From positions 1 to 44,608 of the IMG/VR virus record IMGVR_UViG_3300049846_000400: a stretch of 44,608 nt of DNA; one strand, written 5' to 3'. Position 1 is the first letter of the stretch. Each line of letters opens with the position of its first letter. Positions 27,188 to 35,227 of this stretch are shown one piece after another. The DNA comes from a virus. Below the pieces are notes generated by a model. That model had not been told where the DNA came from. It was given only the letters and a program-made list of their open reading frames with translations, and made no database searches. The translations under genes and the position numbers were made by a program.

Positions 27188-28780
27188 TTAGAAGTCCGTG
27201 TAAGCGGCGGAACCGGCTCCTTCTCCTGCTCCTGACGGGCCGAGCATTTGGAGCAGCCTTCCGCGTTCCTTGTCGTACCGAAGCATTCCAGCTTCGCCCG
27301 TTGTCCCGTTGAAACGGTTTTTAAGAACCCGGAGAAGTGAGGTGTCATCTCCAGCCGCCATGTTCCGCTCAAGACAGACGACGAGGTCGCTGAGCTGCTG
27401 GATTCCTTGCGACCCCCGAAGATGTGAGAGAGAAATCTGGCCACCGTCTTCGTGACCTTTGTCATTGTGTAACCTCCTTAGGTGAGAGACGAGAATCAAA
27501 CCAATACGTGTTTCTTCAACAAACGACCTGAGTTTTGTCATCGTTACATCGATCATCTGCCTCTCGTTATCTGTTGCATTACCGGACAACAGAATTGAAA
27601 GGTGATCGAGGATGACCCATTTGACATCCCTTGCTTTAACCATAAAGCGGATGTCGTTGAGGATTACATCTGGATCGACGCTACCGAAACCATCTCGAAG
27701 AAAGACCCTGCCAGAACCAACGCTCTTGTTGAAAGCTTCTTCAAAGAGCTGGTCGTCGATTTGATTGTCTAGATGTAGCGGCTTGTTGGCCACAACAGAC
27801 ATCAGTCGGAGACCGGTCCTTTGGATAGATTCCTCAAGGGCGATGTAGCCAACATTGAACCCCTGATCGACGAGGTGTTGGGCCGTTTCTCCACAGAGGA
27901 GGCTTTTCCCGACGCCTGATCCAGCGGTAATCGTGCAGAGCTCCCCCAGTCGCAGACCACCAGTAACGGAATTAAGACCGTCGAAAGGCCAATCAGCGTC
28001 CCTACCAACCATTGGCCGGCGGAGTAGATCAAGTAGATTTCGTCCATCAATAATCGTCTTGGGCGAATAGGGAGCGGCATTCCAAATGGCCTGCCTGATT
28101 GCTTCCCCATCGCGTGCCTGTAAAGCCTCTGAGGCGTCCTTGTAGGCCCCCATAGAGGCGATCTTCACCTTGTCAGGGGGGAAGAGCTGGGCACACTTAA
28201 CGGCTGCCTCCTGGCCCGGAGAATCGTTATCAAAGAGAATTATGATTTCCTCGAAGCTAAGGCAAAAGGAGAGCTGATTCTGGAGATCTTTATAGGCACC
28301 AGCAGCACCGCTATAGATCGAGACAACTGGCCACTTTGGCTGGGCCTCCCAGACGCTCAGGGCGTCCATTTCGCCCTCGACAATGACAAGGCGCTTACCA
28401 CCTCCGAAGAGGTGCTGTCCGAACAACCGTTTCTCGACATTCTTGCCGATCCACCTGAAGTTCTTCTCCTTGTCTCTCTCCTTAGCCCCTACGACCCTGC
28501 CTGATTGATCTGTGTAGGGGAACCGGATCACTGGACCCGCGTCCACCCTGACATTGAACTTGCGGCACGTCTGCTCGGTAATGCGCCTGGAGCGAATCTC
28601 GGCAAAGTCGCCGTGATAGTGAAAAGTCCCTACTGATTTGGTAGGGACATCCTCAGTTCCAGGCACATAGTGCTGACAGGAGTAGCAATAGGTGTGGCCA
28701 TCTGAATACAGACTGTTGGCATCACTACTCCCACAGTTCGGGCAGGGCTCGTGTCGAATGAACTCCGAGTCCTCACTCAT
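27188..28780 (-). CDS. Primase-helicase, gp4-like
   Basis: 530 residues from the ATG at 28780 (a TTG two codons earlier is possible). N-terminal zinc ribbon CPNCGSSDANSL...YCYSC, TOPRIM primase core with VIVEGEMDALSV and ILFDNDSPGQEAA, linker, and RecA-type helicase with Walker A AGSGVGKSLLCGE, Walker B WVILDHLSILLSG and GSQGIQQLSDLVVCLERN. It unwinds the fork and makes primers. The extreme C-terminus AAYTDF ends in Phe, as T7 gp4 does, the residue that docks on the polymerase. Confidence 0.95.
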   Translation of the reverse strand: MSEDSEFIRHEPCPNCGSSDANSLYSDGHTYCYSCQHYVPGTEDVPTKSVGTFHYHGDFAEIRSRRITEQTCRKFNVRVDAGPVIRFPYTDQSGRVVGAKERDKEKNFRWIGKNVEKRLFGQHLFGGGKRLVIVEGEMDALSVWEAQPKWPVVSIYSGAAGAYKDLQNQLSFCLSFEEIIILFDNDSPGQEAAVKCAQLFPPDKVKIASMGAYKDASEALQARDGEAIRQAIWNAAPYSPKTIIDGRNLLDLLRRPMVGRDADWPFDGLNSVTGGLRLGELCTITAGSGVGKSLLCGETAQHLVDQGFNVGYIALEESIQRTGLRLMSVVANKPLHLDNQIDDQLFEEAFNKSVGSGRVFLRDGFGSVDPDVILNDIRFMVKARDVKWVILDHLSILLSGNATDNERQMIDVTMTKLRSFVEETRIGLILVSHLRRLHNDKGHEDGGQISLSHLRGSQGIQQLSDLVVCLERNMAAGDDTSLLRVLKNRFNGTTGEAGMLRYDKERGRLLQMLGPSGAGEGAGSAAYTDF

Positions 28781-28916
28781 AGTCAAACACTAAAGTTTCA
28801 AAGCGGTCAAGTTCGTTCTCAAAGCCCTCGATGATGTCTTGAGGGCTAGAGCCTTCTTCGAGCAGAGACAGTATCAGCCTCTTCACTACACCCTGGATGT
28901 GCGCGATATCACTCAT
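28773..28916 (-). CDS. 47-aa protein upstream of primase
   Basis: MSDIAHIQGVVKRLILSLLE to VFDYE, helical, acidic. Its ATG overlaps the stop of the previous small gene (ATGA) and its end overlaps the primase start by eight bases, so all three are probably translated as a coupled unit. Occupies the place of T7 gene 3.5 (lysozyme) but shows no similarity to it. Confidence 0.65.
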   Translation of the reverse strand: MSDIAHIQGVVKRLILSLLEEGSSPQDIIEGFENELDRFETLVFDYE

Positions 28917-29056
28917 GAGAGGAAATCCTGAGCGACATCTACATACTCATCGAGAGCGCCAACAACATCAGCAAACTCAAAGCCAGCGTCTTCAAGACTC
29001 GATACAAAGGCATCGATCTTGTCGAAGAGGTGTGAGACTTCAACAGAAGGGGTCAT
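28913..29056 (-). CDS. 47-aa acidic protein downstream of endonuclease I
   Basis: MTPSVEVSHLFDKIDAFVSS to DVAQDFLS, acidic, predicted helical. Its ATG overlaps the TGA of the endonuclease gene and its own TGA overlaps the next ATG, a chain of ATGA junctions. No family recognised. Confidence 0.65.
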   Translation of the reverse strand: MTPSVEVSHLFDKIDAFVSSLEDAGFEFADVVGALDEYVDVAQDFLS

Positions 29057-29403
29057 TCAAACCATTGCGGTGGAACATTTGGCCATACACACGCAGGAAA
29101 GCCGTGCTTCTCAGCCCAGCTCAGGTACGTGTGCTTTGAACCCTTGGCCAACGGGTTGTTTCGTTGAAATACGAAGCGAATATCGAGATCGGGATTGCAC
29201 TTCTTCACAGCAATCATCTTGCGGCGGTCAGCAGGCTTGAGGAAGCCCTTCGCCTCAATGATGACGTTATTCGGAAGATGGAAATCCGGGGTATAAGAAC
29301 AGTCTAGCTGGTAATTTAGTTTGGAGGACTCATACTTAAAGTCGAGCCCTACCGATGTAAACGCTTTGGCTATCTGCTCCTCGAATTTGGAGCGAAAAGC
29401 CAT
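29053..29403 (-). CDS. Endonuclease I (Holliday junction resolvase), gp3-like
   Basis: 116 residues (T7 gp3 149). N-terminal RSKFEEQIAKAFTS, then the nuclease centre YTPDFHLPNNVIIEAKGF (PD...E-x-K), as in T7 endonuclease I. It cuts branched DNA and helps break down host DNA. Its start meets the SSB stop. Confidence 0.9.
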   Translation of the reverse strand: MAFRSKFEEQIAKAFTSVGLDFKYESSKLNYQLDCSYTPDFHLPNNVIIEAKGFLKPADRRKMIAVKKCNPDLDIRFVFQRNNPLAKGSKHTYLSWAEKHGFPACVWPNVPPQWFE

Positions 29404-29972
29404 CAGAAGTCGTAAGTGTCTTCGTCAACAGCTTCAGCCTCCGCTTTGCGAGGAGCAGGGGAGGATTGCTTGAAGCCTGCACTCTTCTGGAACAGAGAAA
29501 TAATCTCGTCTTCAGAGAGCTCACCTGAATCAGCAACCGCACCGCTGTTGAGCTCCAGCACCTGGACACCGAGGAGCTGAAACTTGGTGCCAACCTTATT
29601 GCCGTAGGGGTAGCCCGTCTGATTGACAATGACGCGGGCCTTAGTCCCTTTACGGATTGAGGCTCTCACCTCATCAGACAAGACGGAACCCTCAGCGTCA
29701 ATGAACACCGGCTTGGGTTTGTTGTCCGTCTCACCACCGTAGGTGTACTTAACAAGACCTTCTTCGTCCCATTTCTGGATGGCGACTTCACAGCGCTTGG
29801 GGTTAGCCAGCTTGGTCTTAGCCCAGGCCAGGCCTTCCTCCCGATCAGCTTCCATCTCCCCCAGCACATCGCTGGGGATACGGAACGACAAGGTGCAGTT
29901 GTTGTACTTGCCGGACGGCTGCCCGACGTTAATGAAGCCTTCGAGCGTGGTCTCAAACGTGAATCGAGCCAT
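29403..29972 (-). CDS. Single-stranded DNA-binding protein, gp2.5-like
   Basis: 189 residues (T7 gp2.5 232). OB-fold-type beta-rich protein with ASIRKGTKARVIVNQTGYPY and KVGTKFQLLGVQVLEL. The C-terminal tail is acidic and ends EDTYDF: T7 gp2.5 also ends in an acidic tail with a terminal Phe, which binds gp5 and gp4. Placed between RNAP and endonuclease I as in T7. Confidence 0.9.
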   Translation of the reverse strand: MARFTFETTLEGFINVGQPSGKYNNCTLSFRIPSDVLGEMEADREEGLAWAKTKLANPKRCEVAIQKWDEEGLVKYTYGGETDNKPKPVFIDAEGSVLSDEVRASIRKGTKARVIVNQTGYPYGNKVGTKFQLLGVQVLELNSGAVADSGELSEDEIISLFQKSAGFKQSSPAPRKAEAEAVDEDTYDF

Positions 29973-29997
29973 AGGTTACAGGTGTGTAAGTGAAAGG

Positions 29998-32349
29998 TCA
30001 GCAGAAGAAATAGGTGGACTGGTTGACCTGATCGATGTCCAGGTCGCCTTTGATCAGGCCATCAGGAACAATTGCTCCGACCTGTTTGGCCCAGTCCTGA
30101 AGCACGTCGCCCTTGTACATCTCCGCAAAATGCAGGCGAAGCTGGCGTCCCATCTCGTCCATATCGCAGGATCGACCCATTGCACAGTCATGGATGACCG
30201 TGAAGGGTTTATCCCATTCAGAGAAGACGAAATGTAAGAGGCTGGCATCGGCGCTATGCACCAGATTTGGAGCTGTGCAGGCTTTGTGCTTATCAACGTC
30301 CACAGGGCCAGGACCCTTGTAGACCGAGGAACGCAGGGTTCCAACACCCATGAGCTGAGTCTTTACTCGCTCAGTGGTGGGTTTGTTGGCCATCTGGCGC
30401 ACGACAAATCCAGAAGGTGTTGTCCATTGGATATATTCAGCGCCCTCGCGGATGATGCGAGCAGCACTCTCTTGAATCCAATTCATCACCCGTACAGGGC
30501 CACCAAAGACTTCAGGCATAGCCTTGTCGTAGATGGCCTTGGTGATTGTGGACACATCGCCGTCCTCTAAGGGACAGCCCGCTTCCTTCAAGGCTCCCAG
30601 GATGTAGCCACGAGCGCTATGCCTTGTGACCCCATAGGGCGTACACATGACGGTTCGCTTGGTCACTTTCCTGGTCATCCAGTCGTGATACTTAGCGTCC
30701 AGATGCTTCTTGGCCTGTTCAGCCACGGTCTTATAACCGTCAGCTGGAACATCCGTAGGCAGGACATTCACCAGAGCAGCAGCCGTTGCATCTTCTGTCA
30801 TTGCGGACAAATGCTGGAGGCCACTGCAGGTGGCGTCCACGCCCACGGGGTAGCCACTGGTTGCACGAGTGCAAGCGATACAGCAATCGAAATACTCGAA
30901 GCAGCTAGCAAGGAAGCACCAGGGCTCTTCAGCCTGACGCCACTCTGCAATCGTGTCCAGAGGGTTTTGTGCAATACGGGAGATCAGCTCCGTATTTGCA
31001 CGAGTCCAAGCGACCCGATCAGCCATCGTCGCTTTGTCGTGCCCGAAGCACGTGGCGACAGAGAAGGCAAGCCAATATTCATTGACTGGACCTTCATCCA
31101 CAAAATAGAACAGACTTTTATGGAAGTCTGACCCTTGTGGTGTGAGGCTGGTCACAAGCGGGTAGAGACGGCCGCGATAGTCGGCACTCCAGGGAATCCA
31201 GAAGGCCTCTTCATTGACATACTTCCGAGCGACATACATCGTCTCAGTCGTCAGCCAATTGTCTCGCTCAAGCTGAGCATTGACATCCTCCAGAACGCGG
31301 CGAGCCCGTTTGTACTCCTTGATCACCTCTTCACTTGCGCCCTCAACGGGCCTGGTGGGTGGTTCGTGGCGCTCTTCACGCTTGAACTTGCCAACCGAGA
31401 TGAAGTTCTCAAAGCAGTGCTCCGCCACATCAAACACCTGTCGGTTGATCCGATAGGCCTGACGCTGCAGGTTGTTCAGCATCTGAATGAACAGGTCTCC
31501 CTGCTCTAATGGTTCCCCTGCCAGATGAGCCCGCACCATTGGGTAACCGCGCTCTTCAGCCGTTAAGTAACCACCAGGAGACTCGTTAGACCAGTCCCGA
31601 GGTGGACAAACCATCGGCCAGAGACAACAGGCGATCTCGCCGGCCCGCTGCATTATTTGATCCTTCAGCTTGAGAAACTCATCGCTGTAACGGATCAGCA
31701 GCACCCGGCTGCGATAGCCGGTCCCGGTGAGCTCGGTCTCAATCCAGCCAGCCCCTCGCTGAAGGCAATCCAGCAGGTAGCCGCCGATCTGGGTGTTGAT
31801 CCTGGAGCTCCAGGTCTTCCACTCAATACCCTCACGGTTGAACTGCAGCTTGTAGACCGTGGCCTTTTGCTGCGTGCCCGTAGAGGCGTGGAAGCGTTTG
31901 GTGATCTTCTTAAAGAGCTCTGGGTCCTGCTCCTGATACCAGTTCAGCCGCAGCTCGGTTTGAACGGCCTTGCCCACGGCCGAGGCGACATTGAGATAGG
32001 TGAGCGGCTTGGCTCGCTCGTGACCTTTGCCGGCCCCAAGCGTGTCCAGACACACCTTCATCGTCAGCAAGGCCAAGACCTTGGGGTCAGCCTGTGCGAG
32101 GCGTTCAGCAATCAAGCGATGCTCCGGGCCCGGTTGACCGTTGGAGATGCGTCCGAGGCGCTCGCTGACTACAGCGGCCACAGCGGCCAGATGGCCATTC
32201 AGCAGTTGCTTGCCATAGACCGTGGCTGAGGCGTACTTACGTTGTTCGGCCTCCAGGGTGCGGCTGTCAAGTCGGGTCTCCGCTTCCTGCTTCTGAGCAG
32301 TCTCACGGGCCAGCTGACGTGCGATGCGATCAACTGTGTCCAATTGCAT
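29998..32349 (-). CDS. T7-type single-subunit RNA polymerase
   Basis: 783 residues (T7 883; the N-terminal domain is shorter). Catalytic parts are intact: GVDATCSGLQHLSAM (first Asp), RKVTKRTVMCTPYGV (Lys/Tyr motif B) and VIHDCAMG (second Asp). The promoter-specificity loop lies around MGVGTLRSSVYKGPGPVDVD and differs from T7, so it should read a different promoter. The C-terminus STYFFC resembles the aromatic T7 foot (FAFA). It transcribes the middle and late genes. Confidence 0.96.
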   Translation of the reverse strand: MQLDTVDRIARQLARETAQKQEAETRLDSRTLEAEQRKYASATVYGKQLLNGHLAAVAAVVSERLGRISNGQPGPEHRLIAERLAQADPKVLALLTMKVCLDTLGAGKGHERAKPLTYLNVASAVGKAVQTELRLNWYQEQDPELFKKITKRFHASTGTQQKATVYKLQFNREGIEWKTWSSRINTQIGGYLLDCLQRGAGWIETELTGTGYRSRVLLIRYSDEFLKLKDQIMQRAGEIACCLWPMVCPPRDWSNESPGGYLTAEERGYPMVRAHLAGEPLEQGDLFIQMLNNLQRQAYRINRQVFDVAEHCFENFISVGKFKREERHEPPTRPVEGASEEVIKEYKRARRVLEDVNAQLERDNWLTTETMYVARKYVNEEAFWIPWSADYRGRLYPLVTSLTPQGSDFHKSLFYFVDEGPVNEYWLAFSVATCFGHDKATMADRVAWTRANTELISRIAQNPLDTIAEWRQAEEPWCFLASCFEYFDCCIACTRATSGYPVGVDATCSGLQHLSAMTEDATAAALVNVLPTDVPADGYKTVAEQAKKHLDAKYHDWMTRKVTKRTVMCTPYGVTRHSARGYILGALKEAGCPLEDGDVSTITKAIYDKAMPEVFGGPVRVMNWIQESAARIIREGAEYIQWTTPSGFVVRQMANKPTTERVKTQLMGVGTLRSSVYKGPGPVDVDKHKACTAPNLVHSADASLLHFVFSEWDKPFTVIHDCAMGRSCDMDEMGRQLRLHFAEMYKGDVLQDWAKQVGAIVPDGLIKGDLDIDQVNQSTYFFC

Positions 32350-32358
32350 GTGTGTAAA

Positions 32359-32511
32359 TCAGAGATCAAAGACAAGAAAGTGCCGGAGGATCCGGTGGTA
32401 CTCGTCGCTGAACTCGTCGTCGTCGAAGAGTGCGATGTCCCCGTAGGCCAGCAGTCGGCAGTAGGCCTCAGGGCTCAAAGACTCGATCTGTTCTTGGGTC
32501 AGATACGTCAT
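32359..32511 (-). CDS. Small acidic protein ahead of RNAP
   Basis: 50 residues, MTYLTQEQIESLSPEAYCRL to LVFDL with an acidic block ALFDDDEFSDEY. It sits between the attP-side terminator and the RNAP gene, nine bases before the latter. Function unknown. Confidence 0.65.
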   Translation of the reverse strand: MTYLTQEQIESLSPEAYCRLLAYGDIALFDDDEFSDEYHRILRHFLVFDL

Positions 32512-32552
32512 TAGAACCAGCGTTTAGTCGGTTACATGGGTGGAATTGAGCG

Positions 32553-32584
32553 AGCAAAAGGAAAGCCGGGCGTTTTACCCGGCT
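32553..32584 (-). terminator. Terminator between attP and RNAP
   Basis: On the minus strand AGCCGGG pairs perfectly with CCCGGCT around TAAAACG and is followed by TTTCCTTTT. It stops transcription coming from the integrase side or, in a lysogen, from the host tRNA promoter, before it enters RNAP. Confidence 0.75.
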
Positions 32585-32612
32585 ATTTCCACTAATGCAA
32601 TGTCGACGGCTT

Positions 32613-32654
32613 GGAACCTGAAACTAGCGCGTCTACCAATTCCGCCACATCCGC
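32613..32654 (-). other. attP: Putative attP: 5' half of a tRNA-Leu
   Basis: On the minus strand these 42 bases read as the 5' half of a bacterial tRNA-Leu with CAG in the anticodon loop: acceptor GCGGATG, D arm GGCGGAATTGGTAGACGC, then GCTAGTTTCAGGTTCC. Beyond it the anticodon stem cannot close and no T arm or 3' acceptor exists, so it is not a working tRNA. It lies 84 bp after an integrase gene. P-SSP7 is known to carry a 42-bp match to a host tRNA-Leu beside its integrase; identity with that sequence could not be tested here. Confidence 0.8.
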
Positions 32655-32663
32655 GTGGGGATC

Positions 32664-32679
32664 TCAGGGATTGACCTGA
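32664..32679. repeat. Inverted repeat next to attP
   Basis: TCAGG-N6-CCTGA lies ten bases upstream of the tRNA half on the integrase side. Could be an integrase arm or core-flanking site; short enough to be chance. Confidence 0.35.
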
Positions 32680-32738
32680 TGATGGTGAACGTAGCAGATG
32701 GCCGGAAACAGGCCGTTTTCGGGCTCCATTAGTCGCGC

Positions 32739-33602
32739 CTAGATGCCCGCAATCGCGGTTCTAAGCGCTGCGTCAGTGGCCTTCACGTAGCGGAGGGAGG
32801 TCTCCACTTGGCGGTGTCCCATCAGGGCCATGATCTGGCGAGGGTGTGCCACTTCCCCCACCCAGGTGCCGAAGCTGTGCCGCAAGGAATGCCACACATG
32901 GTCATCGGTGATGCCGCAGTAATCCCGCACCTTCTTGAAGAGGCGGTATAACTCATCCTTATTGCTCCAGTCGCAACCGAACACTAAGGCTGATGGCATT
33001 GCTTGCTCGCAGCGCTTTTGAAGCACCGGAGCCACCTTTTCGTGGATGGGCACGGCCCGCACATTTTTACCTTTCGTAATACGACCGGGCTTGCCGCCGA
33101 ACCAAACATTGCCGGTGCCCCAGTCCACATCCTCCACGCGCAGCTTGAGCAGCTCCGCTTGGCGTGCGCCTGTGTACGCTGCAAACAGGAGTGCATCGGC
33201 TAGGTCTGCTCGATCGAATACGTCGACAGCCGCGAACGCCAAGGCATCCACCTGCTCCTTTGTGAACCAGGTGAGCCGGTGCTCTCCCTCCTTTAAGCGA
33301 TCAAAGCTGGGCACCGTCACGGTGGTGAGCTGGGCCTTATGACACATCCGCAGCACGGTGGTGCCGGCGGAGATGACGCGGTTGACCGTGCTGGTGGACC
33401 ACTCAGGGTGGTCATCCTGCAGGGCGGTGATCAGTTCCATCCACCAGACGGGCTTGCCCATTCGGGTGAGCGGTAGGGAGCGGCCGCAGTAGGCGGTCAC
33501 ATGACCAGCGTTGATCTGGTTGGTGCGGGCGCTGTTGAGACGCCGCCAGTGGTTCTTCCAGACCCAGTCCAGGGCCTGGCCCCAGGTCTTGACTTGTTCC
33601 AT
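32739..33602 (-). CDS. int: Tyrosine integrase
   Basis: 287 residues from the ATG at 33602; a TTG two codons upstream has a better-spaced GGAGG and may be the real start. The catalytic set is complete: Arg in YTGARQAELLKLR, HSLRHSFGTW (H-x2-R), GHRQVETSLRYVKAT with His and the nucleophile Tyr. An N-terminal SAM-like domain occupies residues 1-100. It would recombine the tRNA-Leu half-site downstream with the host gene. Coupled to the MarR-like gene upstream, which ends seven bases before. Confidence 0.94.
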   Translation of the reverse strand: MEQVKTWGQALDWVWKNHWRRLNSARTNQINAGHVTAYCGRSLPLTRMGKPVWWMELITALQDDHPEWSTSTVNRVISAGTTVLRMCHKAQLTTVTVPSFDRLKEGEHRLTWFTKEQVDALAFAAVDVFDRADLADALLFAAYTGARQAELLKLRVEDVDWGTGNVWFGGKPGRITKGKNVRAVPIHEKVAPVLQKRCEQAMPSALVFGCDWSNKDELYRLFKKVRDYCGITDDHVWHSLRHSFGTWVGEVAHPRQIMALMGHRQVETSLRYVKATDAALRTAIAGI

Positions 33603-33608
33603 CGACAA

Positions 33609-33941
33609 TTAATCCTCCAGGTGAGAGCGGATGCTGTTGGCAAGGAGCTCACCACGCTTGGTCAGATACAACCGAAACCGCTTGTAGTAGTCCGGGTCCT
33701 GCTCGCGCTTGATGAGCCTGAGGCCTGGATTGCCGAAGCGATCGGTGTCGCCCAGCTTGTCCAAGGTCCGTGAGATCGAAGCAGCAGACATTCCTGTGGC
33801 TGTTTCAAGGACTTGCTGCAGGCAGCCTGGTTCCAGGACCACATACAGAAAGACAGCAAGATGCTGTACCGGAATGTCTTTCACCGTCGCAGCCCGGAAG
33901 GCTTCGATGGCGGAGTACAGCTTCTTAAACTCAGGATCCAT
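33609..33941 (-). CDS. MarR-like winged-helix regulator
   Basis: 110 residues. A recognition-helix region TATGMSAASISRTLDKLGDT followed by a wing with GLRLIKREQDPDYYKRF and LTKRGELLANSI follows the MarR pattern, including the Asp/Arg-type wing and LTxxG. It is immediately upstream of and coupled to the integrase, so control of the lysogeny module or of early promoters is a reasonable inference. MarR proteins normally bind short dyads. Confidence 0.75.
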   Translation of the reverse strand: MDPEFKKLYSAIEAFRAATVKDIPVQHLAVFLYVVLEPGCLQQVLETATGMSAASISRTLDKLGDTDRFGNPGLRLIKREQDPDYYKRFRLYLTKRGELLANSIRSHLED

Positions 33942-33960
33942 TGTTTAGACCTCAGTTCCC

Positions 33961-34257
33961 CTAGTGTAAGCCATTTCGTGGCCTGTTATCTAGGGGGCAT
34001 TCCCGGAGCATTTGTGCTGAAGACTTAGTAAAGCTTTCAGCCTCGCTCGGAATGTCGATATCCAGCAGATCCCTAGCCGTAAGCTTGGCGACGATGCGCT
34101 TGAGCTCGGTGGCCTGGGCTTCATCGGACGCGCCATACCGTCTGAGCGAGCACAGCACTTCTCCTGCAATGATTCCACCAAGGGAGCCATAGAGCTCACT
34201 GGCCCCAGCTGGCGCTGGAATTAAGGCTAAAGCAAGACCGACAATTAAGGATTTCAA
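33961..34257 (-). CDS. Small secreted protein
   Basis: 98 residues. The first 20 form a signal peptide (MKSLIVGLALALIPAPAGAS, cleavage after an Ala-x-Ala-like site). The mature part is charged and has two Cys, possibly a disulfide. Likely periplasmic in the host; an early-expressed envelope factor such as superinfection exclusion is one guess. No family recognised. Confidence 0.65.
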   Translation of the reverse strand: MKSLIVGLALALIPAPAGASELYGSLGGIIAGEVLCSLRRYGASDEAQATELKRIVAKLTARDLLDIDIPSEAESFTKSSAQMLRECPLDNRPRNGLH

Positions 34258-34281
34258 GGTAGATGAAGCGATGGGTTTAGG

Positions 34282-34419
34282 CTAGCGCCCTTGACCGCGA
34301 TAGGCCTTCTTTCCCTTTCTTGGAAGTGATCGAAGACCGGAACCTTGGTGGGTACGCTTAGGTGGTCCAGGCACGAATTCAGACCGTGCTGTTTTAGACG
34401 GAGAGGATTTGGCCTTCAT
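34282..34419 (-). CDS. Very basic small protein (RGQGR tail)
   Basis: 45 residues with SEFVPGPPKRTHQGSGLR and the C-terminus KKAYRGQGR. Short basic proteins with a PPK-x-RQG motif and a YRGQG end are common in cyanophages. Role unknown; DNA or RNA binding is likely from its charge. Confidence 0.7.
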   Translation of the reverse strand: MKAKSSPSKTARSEFVPGPPKRTHQGSGLRSLPRKGKKAYRGQGR

Positions 34420-34454
34420 AGGCGACGATTAACGTGATTGTGAAAAGGGGTTAT

Positions 34455-34613
34455 TTATTCGCCTGGGTGGAATTCGATTTCCCACTTAAAGCACTCTTCT
34501 AGGTAATCGGCCAGCTTGGCTAGCGCTTTACCCTCCGTGTGCAGACTGTGGCGGCTATACCACTCCAGACGTTCGAGAATCGTTGCATTCTCGGGATAGC
34601 GTTCAGCCATCAT
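34455..34613 (-). CDS. Small acidic/aromatic protein
   Basis: 52 residues, MMAERYPENATILERLEWYS to EFHPGE. It starts at the base after the stop of the upstream gene. Helical; no family recognised. Confidence 0.6.
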   Translation of the reverse strand: MMAERYPENATILERLEWYSRHSLHTEGKALAKLADYLEECFKWEIEFHPGE

Positions 34614-34799
34614 TCACCACTCCTCCTTAAGATACACATTCATGATCTTGAAGTAGGTGGGTAGCAGCTCTTGGGCAGATTGGAGAGCATGTGCTTTATC
34701 TCGTGCCCAAAAGTCCCAGTGCCCTGGGTTATCGTTCACATCTGTGTAAGTGACACGATACAGCGAATGATGGCTGTGCGATATAGGTACGTTTGGCAT
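34614..34799 (-). CDS. Small early protein
   Basis: 61 residues, with SLYRVTYTDVNDNPGHWDFW and ARDKAHALQSAQELLP, a beta-hairpin-then-helix pattern seen in small phage proteins that modify central enzymes, but no named family. Part of a tight series of early genes. Confidence 0.65.
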   Translation of the reverse strand: MPNVPISHSHHSLYRVTYTDVNDNPGHWDFWARDKAHALQSAQELLPTYFKIMNVYLKEEW

Positions 34800-34804
34800 A
34801 AGTG

Positions 34805-35002
34805 TTAGTCATCCTCATCAAGGATCGTGTTGATGAGATCATTGAGCAGATCAGCGATTAGCCTTTCCTTTTGCAGGCGACTATCAAGATAGTCATAACG
34901 CCGGCTGTCAGGATCACAGCTATTAAGCTGATGAACTATTTCGTAGATCTGGTCATGTTGATAACGAACCAGGCGGCCAAGCTCAGAAACAATACAGGTC
35001 AT
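34805..35002 (-). CDS. Small helical protein
   Basis: 65 residues, highly charged, two helices (LVRYQHDQIYEIVHQLN and RLQKERLIADLLNDLIN) and an acidic end LDEDD. Function unknown. Confidence 0.65.
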   Translation of the reverse strand: MTCIVSELGRLVRYQHDQIYEIVHQLNSCDPDSRRYDYLDSRLQKERLIADLLNDLINTILDEDD

Positions 35003-35060
35003 CGTTCAAGCAAATCGATTGGACGCTACAAAGCGTCTATAGCTGATGAGTACACCTGTA

Positions 35061-35222
35061 TTATTCCTTATCATTGCGTATCCAGCGACCGTTTTGGCAG
35101 TCCCAGACACGCACAGGAGCAGGTGGCTCCACCGTTGGTTTTATGCAGTTTCTGCATTGTGTAGCCAACTCATCGATATCGATGGCTGGCTGGCTGTAAG
35201 GGTCGTAAAGCATTGTTCCCAT
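35061..35222 (-). CDS. Small protein with CxxC
   Basis: 53 residues from the ATG at 35222 (a second Met is three codons in). Contains TQCRNC and later VWDCQNGRWIRN; the three Cys could bind zinc or form part of a small ribbon. No family recognised. Confidence 0.55.
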   Translation of the reverse strand: MGTMLYDPYSQPAIDIDELATQCRNCIKPTVEPPAPVRVWDCQNGRWIRNDKE

Positions 35223-35227
35223 AGCGA

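Noticed and set aside
27178-27465. Long form (190 aa) of the thioredoxin-like protein or a frameshift fusion with primase
   Set aside because: The extra N-terminal part is out-of-frame primase code, and primase has its own conserved-looking DF end.
32600-32660. Functional tRNA-Leu gene
   Set aside because: Only the 5' half is present; the anticodon stem does not close and no T arm or 3' acceptor strand follows.
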